From contig NZ_FOFP01000005.1 of the NCBI RefSeq assembly GCF_900110925.1, positions 254,581-318,580 of the forward strand: a DNA stretch of 64,000 bases. Reading direction: 5' to 3'. A program made the translations under genes and the position numbers. Below the pieces are notes generated by a model that was not told the DNA's origin, made no database searches, and saw only the letters and a program-made list of their open reading frames with translations. Within the stretch, counting starts at the first letter, position 1. Every line of letters begins with the position of its first letter. Positions 38,454-47,264 of this stretch are shown piece by piece. Origin of the DNA: Pseudomonas cuatrocienegasensis (GTDB lineage: Bacteria > Pseudomonadota > Gammaproteobacteria > Pseudomonadales > Pseudomonadaceae).

Positions 38454-38825
38454 CGGGGATCGATCCTATTTGCCGGAAAAGCACCAAATCAGAACACTCG
38501 TTCAGCGTCGCGCACCACATTGCGACACGATTGCGTGTTCATCGTCCCTGAGCTAGAGAATGCAGGCACCAGTTTGAGGCTGCCTGCTTCTGGAGAAATG
38601 GCACTTATTCTTTATTTATTAGTGAGTTGAATCTTAAATTTCGATCATACGATCGCAACGAGAAGGCCCTATAAGAGGGCAGTAGAGCCAGTCGACGCAC
38701 CGGCGTAATGCAAAGCCTGTTCCAGTCAATCCCCCCTGCGACAGCGTTGAGCAGGCAAAGAGTCTGAACTCAGGCCTATAGTGGGCACTCGTACCTGTAA
38801 CACCGACCTAGCAAGGAGAAACCCG
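38454..38825. other. 372-bp gap with AT-rich patch and candidate stress promoter
   Basis: No gene is visible. It holds an AT-rich stretch at 38601-38650 (TTATTCTTTATTTATTAGTG) probably within the amt promoter region, and the candidate AlgU-type promoter at 38766-38793. Confidence 0.55.
38766..38793 (+). promoter_or_regulatory. candidate AlgU (sigma-22)-type promoter for the YqjD-like operon
   Basis: GAACTC (38766-38771), 17 bp, TCGTA (38789-38793) approximates the GAACTT-N16-17-TCTGA consensus of AlgU/RpoE. It lies 33 bp before the DUF883 start. Such genes are often envelope- or osmotic-stress induced; the match is imperfect. Confidence 0.4.
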
Positions 38826-39155
38826 ATGCAAAATTCCACTCCCAAAACGACTGCGCCGACCCATACCACTCAGGATCAGGTCATCGAGCAGTTCCAGACG
38901 CTGGTACGTGATACCGAAACATTGCTGGCTCAGTCCGCCAACCTGGTCGGTGAGCAAGCGGAAGAATTGCGCCTGCAGATGCGTGAGAACCTTGAGCGCG
39001 CGCGCCTGAGCCTGCACGCCGCCGAGGAAAGTGTGCGCGAACGAGGTCAGGCTGCTATGGAAGCCACCGAAACCTACGTGCAAACGCATCCGTGGCAGGC
39101 AGTGGGTATCGCCGCAGGCGTAGGCGTTCTGCTCGGTATGTTGATTCGACGCTAA
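38826..39155 (+). CDS. DUF883 (ElaB/YqjD-type) membrane-anchored protein
   Basis: A 109-aa protein: a long helix rich in Gln/Glu (DQVIEQFQTLVRDTETLLAQ ... ERARLSLHAAEESVRERGQ) and a C-terminal membrane anchor (AVGIAAGVGVLLGMLIRR). E. coli YqjD/ElaB are inner-membrane ribosome-binding stationary-phase proteins; a similar role is inference. AAGGAGAA lies 7 bases before the ATG. It is the first gene of a three-gene unit with the YqjE- and YqjK-like genes. Confidence 0.9.
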   Translation: MQNSTPKTTAPTHTTQDQVIEQFQTLVRDTETLLAQSANLVGEQAEELRLQMRENLERARLSLHAAEESVRERGQAAMEATETYVQTHPWQAVGIAAGVGVLLGMLIRR

Positions 39156-39166
39156 GGGTGGTGGCC

Positions 39167-39553
39167 ATGAACACCACGCCAACGTCCGGCCCGGATAGCG
39201 GCGCGTCTTCGCCGCGGCGCCTGGCAACTGCCGTACTCGACCTGTTGAGGGGGCACCTGGCGCTAATCGGCGAGGAAATGCACGAGCAGAAGCGTTTCGC
39301 TATTGGCTTGCTGCTGCTTGCGCTGATCGCTGGAGTATTCGTCCTGATGCTGCTATTCGGGCTCTCGGCACTGGTCCTGATCAGCTTCTGGGATACCCAC
39401 CGCATCGCGGCAGCCGTCGGTTTGTGTGTGTTTCATGCACTGGGCGGCGCTATTTGCGTATCCCTGCTGTTGTCTCGTTTGCGTAATGCAGCCACGCCAT
39501 TTCGTGCAAGTCTCGACGAGCTGGCCCGTGACCGGGAGCGCCTGTTGCCATGA
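39167..39553 (+). CDS. YqjE-like (phage holin superfamily III) membrane protein
   Basis: A 128-aa protein with two strong membrane hairpin segments (FAIGLLLLALIAGVFVLMLLFG and IAAAVGLCVFHALGGAICVSL) between hydrophilic ends, matching the YqjE family that is grouped with holin superfamily III by fold only. It starts 11 bp after the DUF883 stop and overlaps the next start by ATGA, so the three are co-translated. Probably an inner-membrane stress protein. Confidence 0.88.
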   Translation: MNTTPTSGPDSGASSPRRLATAVLDLLRGHLALIGEEMHEQKRFAIGLLLLALIAGVFVLMLLFGLSALVLISFWDTHRIAAAVGLCVFHALGGAICVSLLLSRLRNAATPFRASLDELARDRERLLP

Positions 39554-39894
39554 CCGACCTCGTACCCCTCACCCCGGCCGAGCAACGCAAGGAACTGCTG
39601 CGTCTGCAGCTGGAGTTGCGGCGCCAGCAGATTCGCCTTGAAACCCTGATTGTCATGCAGCCCCTGCGCAAGGTTCAGCGCTTCAGGAACCAGTGCCGCA
39701 GCGAGCTGCAACAGGGCAATGCCAAACTGATGATTGCGGGTGGCGGCTTGCTGATTGGCCTGCTCGGCGCCCGCAAGGTGCGCTGGCGTGGCTTGTTGCG
39801 TTTGGCACTACTGGCGGCGCCCGTCGTCCGCCAGGTTGCCGCGCAACGTGCCAAGGCACGACGTGTCGCACGCAATGGCCGCGATTTTGCTTAG
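39550..39894 (+). CDS. YqjK-like protein
   Basis: A 114-aa basic protein. The N-terminal amphipathic helix (PAEQRKELLRLQLELRRQQIRLE) is followed by a hydrophobic segment (LMIAGGGLLIGLLG) and a second one (LLRLALLAAPVV), then a very basic tail (QRAKARRVARNGRDFA). Overlapping ATGA with the YqjE-like gene. Family function unknown; its location as third member of the yqjDEK-type unit supports the call. Confidence 0.78.
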   Translation: MTDLVPLTPAEQRKELLRLQLELRRQQIRLETLIVMQPLRKVQRFRNQCRSELQQGNAKLMIAGGGLLIGLLGARKVRWRGLLRLALLAAPVVRQVAAQRAKARRVARNGRDFA

Positions 39895-39900
39895 CTGAAC

Positions 39901-39928
39901 GGTGCGCCGCGCTCCGCGGCGCCTACCG
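39901..39928. terminator. GC-rich hairpin after the YqjK-like gene
   Basis: GCGCCGCG / CGCGGCGC stem (8 bp) with a bulged outer GGT/ACC, 6 bp past the stop. No T-run, so termination is uncertain; it may be a degenerate REP palindrome. Confidence 0.45.
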
Positions 39929-39951
39929 CTCCCAAGGCTAAGGATTTCTCG

Positions 39952-41115
39952 GTGCTCGACGGTCAACCGCTAGCCGTCTTCCAACCTTTTATCGACACCG
40001 CCACTGGACAGATTGCCGGCGTGGAAGCGCTTGCACGCCTGCGCGGTGCCGACGGTATTCTGCGCTCGGCCGGGCCGCTGTTTGCCGACCCGAAAACACC
40101 GCCCGCTGCCCTTCGGCGCCTGGATCGCTGTGTTCGCGAACAGGCCCTGACGCGCTTTCACCAAGCCCCCGAGAGCTGGTTTCTCAGCCTGAACATTTCC
40201 CCGCGCTGGGTGAGCCGCCTACGCCCTGAGCAACCCCTGCCCAGCCTCAAGCAGCTGCAGCGTAGCGGCATCGACCCGAAGCGCATCGTGTTTGAAATCA
40301 CCGAACTGGGCGGCGCCAGCCAGCGCCTGCCCGGGGTGGTCGCGCAGTACCGTAAAGCCGGTGCACGCATCGCCATCGATGATTTTGGCGCCGGCTACTC
40401 GCAGTTGGACCGGGTACTGGCCCTGCAGCCGGATATCCTCAAGCTGGACATGCGCCTGTTCAAGGACGCCGCTCAAGGTGGCCCGAGCAGCGAGGTGGTC
40501 AAGGCCCTGGCAAAAATGGCGGAGAAAACCGGCTGCTGGATCATTGCCGAAGGCGTGGAGACCGAGGCCGAGCTGGATTTCGCCCTGGAGTGCGGCGCCC
40601 GCTATGTGCAAGGTTTTATCTTTGCCCGTCCGGAACTCGAATTCTTCCAGACCAATGCCTTCGTCGGTCGTTTCGCCCGGTTACGTGACCATTTCGTCCA
40701 GCACAAGCTGGCCGAGCGCGCACGGGTGATGACCCTGCGCCAACAGCTGACACAGTTGATGAGCGACCTGCGCCAGTGGCTTGAGGCGACGCCTTCCGGT
40801 GTCCCCACCTGTAATCCCACCGCCTTTCCCTGGCTGTTGCGGGTCTATCAGTGCGACCGCAATGGCACGCAGATCAGCCCGAACCTGGAGTGGCGCGGGC
40901 ATTACTGGGAAGTCGACACCCGCTACCAGGGGCACAACTGGTCGTGGCGACCGTATTTTTACCAGTTGCTGGCCGAAGGCTGGGACGAGCGCCGACTGAT
41001 CCTCTCGAGCACTTACCGCGACGCCACCAGCAACCAGTACTGCCTCACCGCCGGGCAGTTCGTCGGCAACGGTACACAGCTGCTGCTGATCGATATCGAC
41101 GCAGCAGGGTTCTGA
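39952..41115 (+). CDS. EAL-domain c-di-GMP phosphodiesterase with C-terminal Cache-like region
   Basis: A 387-aa protein with no membrane segment. The EAL domain spans about 1-245. It retains the metal and catalytic motifs: Glu of GVEALARLRG, Asn of LNISPRW, Glu of FEITELG, AIDDFGAGYSQLD, Lys of LKLDMRLF, AEGVETEAEL and VQGFIF, so it should hydrolyse c-di-GMP. The C-terminal about 120 residues (FPWLLRVYQCDRNGTQISPN ... GHNWSWRPYFYQLL) look like a small-ligand-sensing Cache-type fold fused behind the EAL domain. It starts at GTG 39952 with AGGA 7 bases upstream. Confidence 0.88.
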   Translation: MLDGQPLAVFQPFIDTATGQIAGVEALARLRGADGILRSAGPLFADPKTPPAALRRLDRCVREQALTRFHQAPESWFLSLNISPRWVSRLRPEQPLPSLKQLQRSGIDPKRIVFEITELGGASQRLPGVVAQYRKAGARIAIDDFGAGYSQLDRVLALQPDILKLDMRLFKDAAQGGPSSEVVKALAKMAEKTGCWIIAEGVETEAELDFALECGARYVQGFIFARPELEFFQTNAFVGRFARLRDHFVQHKLAERARVMTLRQQLTQLMSDLRQWLEATPSGVPTCNPTAFPWLLRVYQCDRNGTQISPNLEWRGHYWEVDTRYQGHNWSWRPYFYQLLAEGWDERRLILSSTYRDATSNQYCLTAGQFVGNGTQLLLIDIDAAGF

Positions 41116-41191
41116 AACCATGCAAGGCTTGCGGACAGGCTCGGCAACCCCGAAGCTAAGCCCTTTTAGTCACGGAAAATGAGGATCGGCC

Positions 41192-42523
41192 TTGGATTGG
41201 CAAACGCTACTGACACGTGAACGCCTGGGCAAACCGGCACCCAGTGCCGACGAGCTGGGGCGCAGCCCGTTTCATAAGGACCATGACCGCATCATCTTTT
41301 CCGGCGCCTTTCGCCGCCTGGGCCGCAAGACCCAGGTGCACCCGGTGTCGAGCAACGACCATATCCACACCCGCCTGACCCACTCCCTAGAAGTCAGCTG
41401 CGTCGGCCGTTCCCTGGGCATGCGCGTAGCCGAGATGATCCGCCCGGCGCTGCCGGCCTGGTGCGAGCCGAGCGACCTGGGCATGGTCGTGCAATCCGCC
41501 TGCCTGGCCCACGACATCGGCAACCCGCCCTTCGGCCACTCGGGTGAAGATGCCATCCGCCACTGGTTCCAGCAGGCCGCAGGACGTGGCTGGCTGGATG
41601 GCATGAGCGAAGCGGAACGTGGCGACTTTCTTAATTTCGAGGGCAATGCCCAGGGCTTCCGGGTGCTTACCCAACTCGAATACCACCAGTTCGACGGTGG
41701 CACTCGCCTGACCTACGCGACCCTCGGCACCTACCTCAAGTACCCCTGGACCGCGCGCCATGCCGAGGCCCTGGGCTATAAGAAACACAAGTTCGGCTGC
41801 TACCAGAGCGAGTTGCCGCTGCTCGAGCAGATCGCCCAGAAGCTCGAGCTGCCCCAGCTCGACGACCAGCGCTGGGCGCGCCACCCGCTGGTTTATCTGA
41901 TGGAGGCGGCCGATGACATCTGCTACGGCCTGATCGACCTGGAAGACGGCCTGGAGATGGAGCTGCTGGAGTATGCCGAGGTCGAGGCCCTGTTGCTCGA
42001 TCTGGTCGGCGACGACCTGCCACAGACCTACCGCCAGCTCGGCCCGGACGACTCCAAGCGGCGCAAGCTGGCGATCCTGCGCGGCAAGGCCATCGAACAC
42101 CTGACCAATGCCGCCGCCGAAGCCTTTGTCGAACAGCAGGACGCCCTGCTGGCCGGCACCTTGCAGGGCGATCTGGTCGAGCATATGCACGGCACCGCCA
42201 AGCGCTGTGTGCAGAGCGCCAAGGACATGGCCCGGCAGAAGATCTTTCAGGACAAGCGCAAGACCCTGCACGAGATCGGTGCCTACACCACCCTGGAAAT
42301 TCTCCTTAACGCCTTTTGCGGCGCGGCGCTGGAGCAGCATGGCGGGCGCACGCCTTCATTCAAGAACCGGCGTATTCTCGACCTGCTCGGCAATAACGCC
42401 CCGGATCCGCACTGGCCGCTGTATCGCTCATTCCTGCGCATGATCGACTTTATCGCCGGCATGACCGACAGTTACGCGACGGAAATGGCGCGGGAGATGA
42501 CCGGCCGCTCCAGCCCGGTATGA
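41192..42523 (+). CDS. dgt: deoxyguanosinetriphosphate triphosphohydrolase-like protein
   Basis: HD-domain dNTP triphosphohydrolase, 443 aa. Metal ligands are His64 in [13 protein letters not shown] and His107-Asp108 in [16 protein letters not shown], with the distal Asp in [16 protein letters not shown]. The start is TTG (41192), supported by GAGG 7 bases upstream and by the fact that translation from it gives [13 protein letters not shown], a typical N-terminus. Probably limits dNTP pools; substrate range is not predictable. It lies in the same orientation as the EAL gene but 76 bp away. Confidence 0.92.
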   Translation: MDWQTLLTRERLGKPAPSADELGRSPFHKDHDRIIFSGAFRRLGRKTQVHPVSSNDHIHTRLTHSLEVSCVGRSLGMRVAEMIRPALPAWCEPSDLGMVVQSACLAHDIGNPPFGHSGEDAIRHWFQQAAGRGWLDGMSEAERGDFLNFEGNAQGFRVLTQLEYHQFDGGTRLTYATLGTYLKYPWTARHAEALGYKKHKFGCYQSELPLLEQIAQKLELPQLDDQRWARHPLVYLMEAADDICYGLIDLEDGLEMELLEYAEVEALLLDLVGDDLPQTYRQLGPDDSKRRKLAILRGKAIEHLTNAAAEAFVEQQDALLAGTLQGDLVEHMHGTAKRCVQSAKDMARQKIFQDKRKTLHEIGAYTTLEILLNAFCGAALEQHGGRTPSFKNRRILDLLGNNAPDPHWPLYRSFLRMIDFIAGMTDSYATEMAREMTGRSSPV

Positions 42524-42569
42524 GATCGACCAGCCGGCACGCTAAACCTATGCAACAGAGCCCACTGCC

Positions 42570-43643
42570 ATGAAGCATCTGCTCCAGCAAAGCCTGCGCT
42601 GGCACGCCGGGCCTCCCGCCTGGGGGCCTGCGGTGGTAGCCGGTTTTGGCTGCGCGTTACCGCTGCTGTTGGGGCTGTTCAGCTCGCATCCTGGGTTTCT
42701 CTGGGCCTCGGTCGGCGCCTTTCAGGCGGCGCAGGCCAACCCGCTGCACCGCTTCGGCATGTTGCGCATGCTTCTGCTCACCGGCCTGGGGGCCTGCAGC
42801 GCCGGCCTGGGCTTCTGGTCCGCCAGCCATCCGCTGATCAGCCTGGGGCTGTTTGCCGCCTTCGGCCTGCTCCTGGCCTGGCTGCAACGCTTTGGTAGCG
42901 AAGCCGGCAAGCTGGGCATTGGCCTGGCCGTGTGCCTGTGTCTTGGCCAGGGGCAGTATGGCCTGGGCAGCCTGAACAACCCCCAGGCCATTGCCATGCT
43001 GTTTATCCTCGGCGGGCTCTGGGTAATGCTGCTGGCCTTCGGCCTGCGCGGCATGCACGGTTTGCGCATGTGGCCCTACATGCCGCGCTTTATCAGCCTG
43101 CTCAAGGTTCTCAAACGCCACGCACGGCGCCTGCCGCGACGCCAGTGGCGCCTGCACGCGCTGGGCTGCACCCTGGCATTCGCCCTAGCGGGCCTGGTCG
43201 TCAACCTGGCCGGGCTACAGCGCGGCTACTGGCTTACCCTGACCGTGGTCACCACCCTGCAACTGGAGTTCCAGGGCAGCCTGGTGCGCGCCCTGCAGTC
43301 GAGTCTGGCCAGCCTGGCAGCGGCCGGTTTGTTGATTCTCATGGGTCACAGTTTGCAGAGCCCGGCGCTGATGGTCGCCACCCTGTTGCCGCTGATCGCC
43401 CTGAGCCGTGCCCTGCAAGCCAACCACTATGGTCTGTTCGTGCTGCAGACGACGCTGTGCTTCGTGCTGCTTGCCGAAAGCCTGGCCCAGGATTGGCACC
43501 TGGCTCAGGTGCGCCTGCTCAATGCGCTGATAGGCGTGGTACTGGCGCTGTTCGTGGCCTTGCTGATGCATGGCCTGCAGCAGCTACTCGAAGCGCGCAG
43601 CAAGGCACCGACAGCGCCTCAAGAGCAGCAGAAAAGCGACTAG
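42570..43643 (+). CDS. FUSC-family inner-membrane protein
   Basis: A 357-aa polytopic protein with two blocks of about five to six membrane segments: one from residue about 20 to 150 (AVVAGFGCALPLLLGLF ... AIAMLFILGGLWVMLLAFGL), a basic loop (KVLKRHARRLPRRQWRLHAL), and a second from 205 to 335 (YWLTLTVVTTLQLEFQGSLVRA). That two-block layout and the YWLTLTVVTTLQ segment fit the FUSC/YccS group of aromatic-compound and membrane-stress exporters. Substrate unknown. It is downstream of dgt by 46 bp, likely co-transcribed. Confidence 0.82.
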   Translation: MKHLLQQSLRWHAGPPAWGPAVVAGFGCALPLLLGLFSSHPGFLWASVGAFQAAQANPLHRFGMLRMLLLTGLGACSAGLGFWSASHPLISLGLFAAFGLLLAWLQRFGSEAGKLGIGLAVCLCLGQGQYGLGSLNNPQAIAMLFILGGLWVMLLAFGLRGMHGLRMWPYMPRFISLLKVLKRHARRLPRRQWRLHALGCTLAFALAGLVVNLAGLQRGYWLTLTVVTTLQLEFQGSLVRALQSSLASLAAAGLLILMGHSLQSPALMVATLLPLIALSRALQANHYGLFVLQTTLCFVLLAESLAQDWHLAQVRLLNALIGVVLALFVALLMHGLQQLLEARSKAPTAPQEQQKSD

Positions 43644-43742
43644 TAGATTTATTTTTTATGCACAATCGCTTTTAGCCAGCAGGGTCGACTGCGCTTCACT
43701 ATGCTTTTCGGGATAACAGCGCAACCCAAGGAGTGAAGCGCC

Positions 43743-46685
43743 ATGCCCCTGCATCCGCGTGACCGCCGCTTCCCCCTGCATGTCCATATCAGCGTGCTGT
43801 TCACGCTCCTGCTATTGGTCACGGGTGTGGTGTTGGGCCTGTTCAACTACCGCCAGACCACCCAGATCATCTTCTCCAGCAGCGCCACGCTGTTCGAGCG
43901 CATCCGCCATGATGTGGAGAAGGACCTCGAGCTGACTTACCAGCCCATTCGCCACCTGCTCAGTATTCTGGCCCTGCATGAAGCCACCCAGGGCAGCGAC
44001 CTGGAGCAACGCCTCAAGATGCTCCCCCCCATGGTCCAGGCCCTACGCGACAACCCGCGCCTGGCCTCGCTGTACCTGGGCTACGAAAATGGTGATTTCT
44101 TCATGGTCCGGCCCCTGCGCAGCGATAGGCTCAAGGCGCGCTTCGACGCCCCCAACCAGGCCGCCTATCAGGTGTGGTCGATCGAGCGCAGTGCGGCCAG
44201 CCTGGACGCCAACTACCTGTTCTATGACGGCTCGCTGAACCTGATCAGCCGTCGCCAGCGCCTGAATGAAGACTACGACCCGCGCAGCCGTGACTGGTAC
44301 AGGCTGGCCCGCGGTGATGGCGGGCAGATCACCACGGCGCCCTATGTCTTCTTCTCCACTGCCGAGGTGGGCACCACGCTGGCCAGGCGCGCCGGGCTGA
44401 CGACCGTCATGGGCGCCGACCTGACCCTGGCGGACCTCTCCGCGACCCTGGCTCGTCATCAGATCACGCCCAGCAGCGAGGTGATGCTCTACGATCCATC
44501 GGGCCATGTGATTGCCCACCCGGACAGCAGTCGCCTACTGGCTGATGATGGCGCTCACCTGGCGTCAGTTCGTGAACTGAGCCCAACCCTGGCCGCCCTA
44601 CTCGATACCCAGCCTGAGCAAAGCGATGGCGCATTCGAGCTCGATCAGCGCCGCTGGGTCGTGGCTCGGCGCCACTTGCGTGAGGGCGGCCCCCAGGGGC
44701 TGGAGCTGGCGCTGCTGGTGCCCGAAGACGAACTGCTCGCCGAGGCTTACCGCATCCGCTGGCAAGGCGCGCTGGTGACCCTGACCACCCTGCTGCTGTG
44801 CTTGCCACTGGGCTGGCTGACCTCACGGCTGATCGTCAAACCGCTGCGCGCCCTGGTGCTGGAAGCCGAAGCGATTCGCCGCTTCGACTTCGACTACCCC
44901 ACCAGCGGCGGCTCGCCGGTGCTGGAAGTCGATCAACTGGCGGTGTCCATGACGCGCATGAAAGAGACCATCGCCAGCTTTCTCGACATTGCCGCCAGCC
45001 TCTCCGCCGAGACTCGCTTCGACGCCCTGCTACAGCGCGTACTGCAGGAAACCATCGGCATTGGCGGCGCCCACGGCGGCCTGCTGTACCTGATCGACGA
45101 AGAAAGCGGCCGCCTGGAGCTGCATGGCGTATTCCTTCAGGGACAGGCACAGCCCCTGGAAAGCAGCGGCCTGCATAATTACGAACGTGACGACCCCAGC
45201 CTGCCAGACTGGTTGCGCGGGCCGGCTAACGGTGGTGCCAGCAGCGTGGCATCGATCGGTTTCGATCAGGCCGGCGATTACCGCAAACTGCTGCAAAGTC
45301 TCGACAGCCCGCGTGTCCACCTCGTCGCCACCGGCCTGCACAACCGACGTGGTGAAACGGTTGGCGTGCAAGTGCTGATGCACTGCGACAGCGGTGAGGA
45401 AACCGACCTGATCATGCAGCGCCCCGAGCGCGTGGCGTTTATCGAAGCGGTATCCGGCGTCGCCGCGCTGTGCATCGAAAGCCAGCGCTTGCTGGAGCGC
45501 CAGCGCCAACTGCTCGATGCATTTATTCAGTTGATCGCAGGTGCCATCGACGCCAAAAGCCCCTACACCGGTGGGCACTGCCAGCGGGTCCCGGAAGTGA
45601 CCTTGATGCTCGCCGAAGCAGCCGCTACCAGCGACGAGCCGGCGTTCCGCGACTATCGCCCCAGCGACGAGGACTGGGAAGCACTGCGCATCGCGGCCTG
45701 GCTGCACGACTGCGGCAAGGTCACCACACCCGAGTACGTGGTCGACAAGGCCACCAAACTGGAAACCCTGTACGACCGCATTCACGAAATACGCATGCGC
45801 TTCGAGGTGCTCAAGTGCACCGCCTGGATCGACTACTGGCGTGGCTGTGCAGGCGGCGGTGACGCCGTTGCTCTGGGCAAGACCCGCGACACCCAACTGG
45901 CCACGCTGGATGAGGAATTCGCCTTTGTCGCGCGCAGCAACCTCGGCGCCGAAGCCATGGCCGACGCCGACCTCGAACGCTTGCAGCACATTGCCCAGCG
46001 CACCTGGATGCGTACCCTGGATGACCGCCTTGGTGTGTCCTGGGAGGAACAGCAGCGCCAGGCTGCCTTACCGCCCGCCAGCCTGCCGGTCGAGGAAGCG
46101 CTACTGGCCGATAAGCCCGTACACCTGATCGCGCGGCCGAGCAGCGAGCTGATCGCCGAAGACAACCCCTGGGGCTTCAAGCTCGAAGTGCCGCTGCACA
46201 AGTTCAACCGTGGCGAATTGCACAACCTGAGCATCACCCGAGGCACCTTGACGGCCGAGGAGCGCTACATCATCAATCACCACATCGTGCAGACCATCCT
46301 GATGCTCAGCCACCTGCCCTTCCCCGCGCACCTGCGGCAAGTCGCCGAGATTGCCGGCGGGCACCACGAGAAGATGGATGGCAGTGGCTACCCGAAAGGC
46401 CTGACCCGCGAGCAGATGAGTCTGCCGGCCCGGATGATGGCCATCGCCGACATCTTCGAGGCACTCACCGCCGCGGACCGCCCCTACAAAAAGGGCAAAC
46501 ACCTGTCCGAATCGCTGGGCATCATGGCGGGCATGTGCCGCACCGGTCATATCGATCCACCGCTGTTCGGGCTTTTCGTGCGCGCAGGGATATACCGACG
46601 CTATGCCGAACGCTTTATGCGCCGTGAGCAAATCGATGAGGTGGATGAGGGAGCAATACTGGAAAAGGCGGGGGTAACGGAGTAA
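43743..46685 (+). CDS. dCache-HAMP-GAF HD-GYP c-di-GMP phosphodiesterase
   Basis: A 980-aa sensor. It has membrane segment 1 (about 17-37), a periplasmic dCache sensor (about 40-340), membrane segment 2 (about 345-365), HAMP (about 366-415), GAF (about 435-590) and HD-GYP (about 595-960). Catalytic residues: the first His in YTGGHCQRVPE, His-Asp in WLHDCGKVTTPEY near 654 (Cys replaces the usual Ile), HHIVQTI, and HHEKMDGSGYPKGL near 873 with GYP intact, then ADIFEALTAADRPY. A roughly 140-residue insertion lies between the two halves. Likely active on c-di-GMP; environmental signal unknown. Confidence 0.92.
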   Translation: MPLHPRDRRFPLHVHISVLFTLLLLVTGVVLGLFNYRQTTQIIFSSSATLFERIRHDVEKDLELTYQPIRHLLSILALHEATQGSDLEQRLKMLPPMVQALRDNPRLASLYLGYENGDFFMVRPLRSDRLKARFDAPNQAAYQVWSIERSAASLDANYLFYDGSLNLISRRQRLNEDYDPRSRDWYRLARGDGGQITTAPYVFFSTAEVGTTLARRAGLTTVMGADLTLADLSATLARHQITPSSEVMLYDPSGHVIAHPDSSRLLADDGAHLASVRELSPTLAALLDTQPEQSDGAFELDQRRWVVARRHLREGGPQGLELALLVPEDELLAEAYRIRWQGALVTLTTLLLCLPLGWLTSRLIVKPLRALVLEAEAIRRFDFDYPTSGGSPVLEVDQLAVSMTRMKETIASFLDIAASLSAETRFDALLQRVLQETIGIGGAHGGLLYLIDEESGRLELHGVFLQGQAQPLESSGLHNYERDDPSLPDWLRGPANGGASSVASIGFDQAGDYRKLLQSLDSPRVHLVATGLHNRRGETVGVQVLMHCDSGEETDLIMQRPERVAFIEAVSGVAALCIESQRLLERQRQLLDAFIQLIAGAIDAKSPYTGGHCQRVPEVTLMLAEAAATSDEPAFRDYRPSDEDWEALRIAAWLHDCGKVTTPEYVVDKATKLETLYDRIHEIRMRFEVLKCTAWIDYWRGCAGGGDAVALGKTRDTQLATLDEEFAFVARSNLGAEAMADADLERLQHIAQRTWMRTLDDRLGVSWEEQQRQAALPPASLPVEEALLADKPVHLIARPSSELIAEDNPWGFKLEVPLHKFNRGELHNLSITRGTLTAEERYIINHHIVQTILMLSHLPFPAHLRQVAEIAGGHHEKMDGSGYPKGLTREQMSLPARMMAIADIFEALTAADRPYKKGKHLSESLGIMAGMCRTGHIDPPLFGLFVRAGIYRRYAERFMRREQIDEVDEGAILEKAGVTE

Positions 46686-46703
46686 TGCGTGGGATATAAC
46701 GGC

Positions 46704-46738
46704 GCCTCTCGGACCTGCAGGGCGCAGGTCCGAGAGGC
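46704..46738. terminator. long perfect inverted repeat between convergent genes
   Basis: A 15-bp stem GCCTCTCGGACCTGC / GCAGGTCCGAGAGGC with a 5-nt loop lies between the HD-GYP stop and the YggL stop. No T-run on either side, so it may act as a bidirectional, rho-assisted or mRNA-stabilising structure. Confidence 0.7.
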
Positions 46739-46745
46739 ATCAGGC

Positions 46746-47087
46746 TTAAGCCTGATTGATCTCGTTTTCCGGGTACCAGACGTCGAGCAGCGGGCTGACG
46801 GTGTAGTCAACCAGCTCGTCACGGCCCTTGAGCCAGGCATCGACCGCAGCGCGTTGCTCTTCGCTGACCGAGCCACGCTTGCTCAGGCACACCAGACCGA
46901 AGTCATCGCCGCCCACATAGCCCAGACCGTTGGCGGTCATGGCGTCACGCAGGAACTGCTCGAGGAAGGCATCGATGGCCTCATCGCTCAAGCCTTCCTT
47001 GAAGTTCAGGTTCAACTCAAAACCCAACTCCTGGAATTCATCCACGCAGAGTTTCTTGCGCAGACGACGGGAACGGTTGGTAGCCAT
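46746..47087 (-). CDS. yggL: YggL family 50S ribosome-binding protein
   Basis: A 113-aa basic/acidic protein starting MATNRSRRLRKKLCVDEFQE, ending LLDVWYPENEINQA. The family binds the large ribosomal subunit in E. coli. The ATG at 47087 has AGGA 9 bases upstream; the longer open frame to 47234 has an implausible N-terminus. It is monocistronic and divergent from dacB. No membrane or secretion signals. Confidence 0.9.
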   Translation of the reverse strand: MATNRSRRLRKKLCVDEFQELGFELNLNFKEGLSDEAIDAFLEQFLRDAMTANGLGYVGGDDFGLVCLSKRGSVSEEQRAAVDAWLKGRDELVDYTVSPLLDVWYPENEINQA

Positions 47088-47264
47088 TGGAACAATCCTC
47101 ACAGGTGATAAGCCGGCTACTTTAACAGCTTGCCTGCGCGCATGCCCGCCTGACGTGCAACGGATTGTCGCCACCTGCGCTTCGTCGCAGCCTGGTGCGC
47201 GCGGCAAAGCGGCTTGGGGCATAATGCGCGGCACCTTCCCGAACCGCAGTGGGACTCTTTATCC

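Noticed and set aside
47190..47240. Degenerate third full copy of the family-B repeat upstream of dacB
   Set aside because: Only short fragments (GGTGCGCGCGGC, TTGGGGCATA) match, in a changed arrangement; too weak to call.
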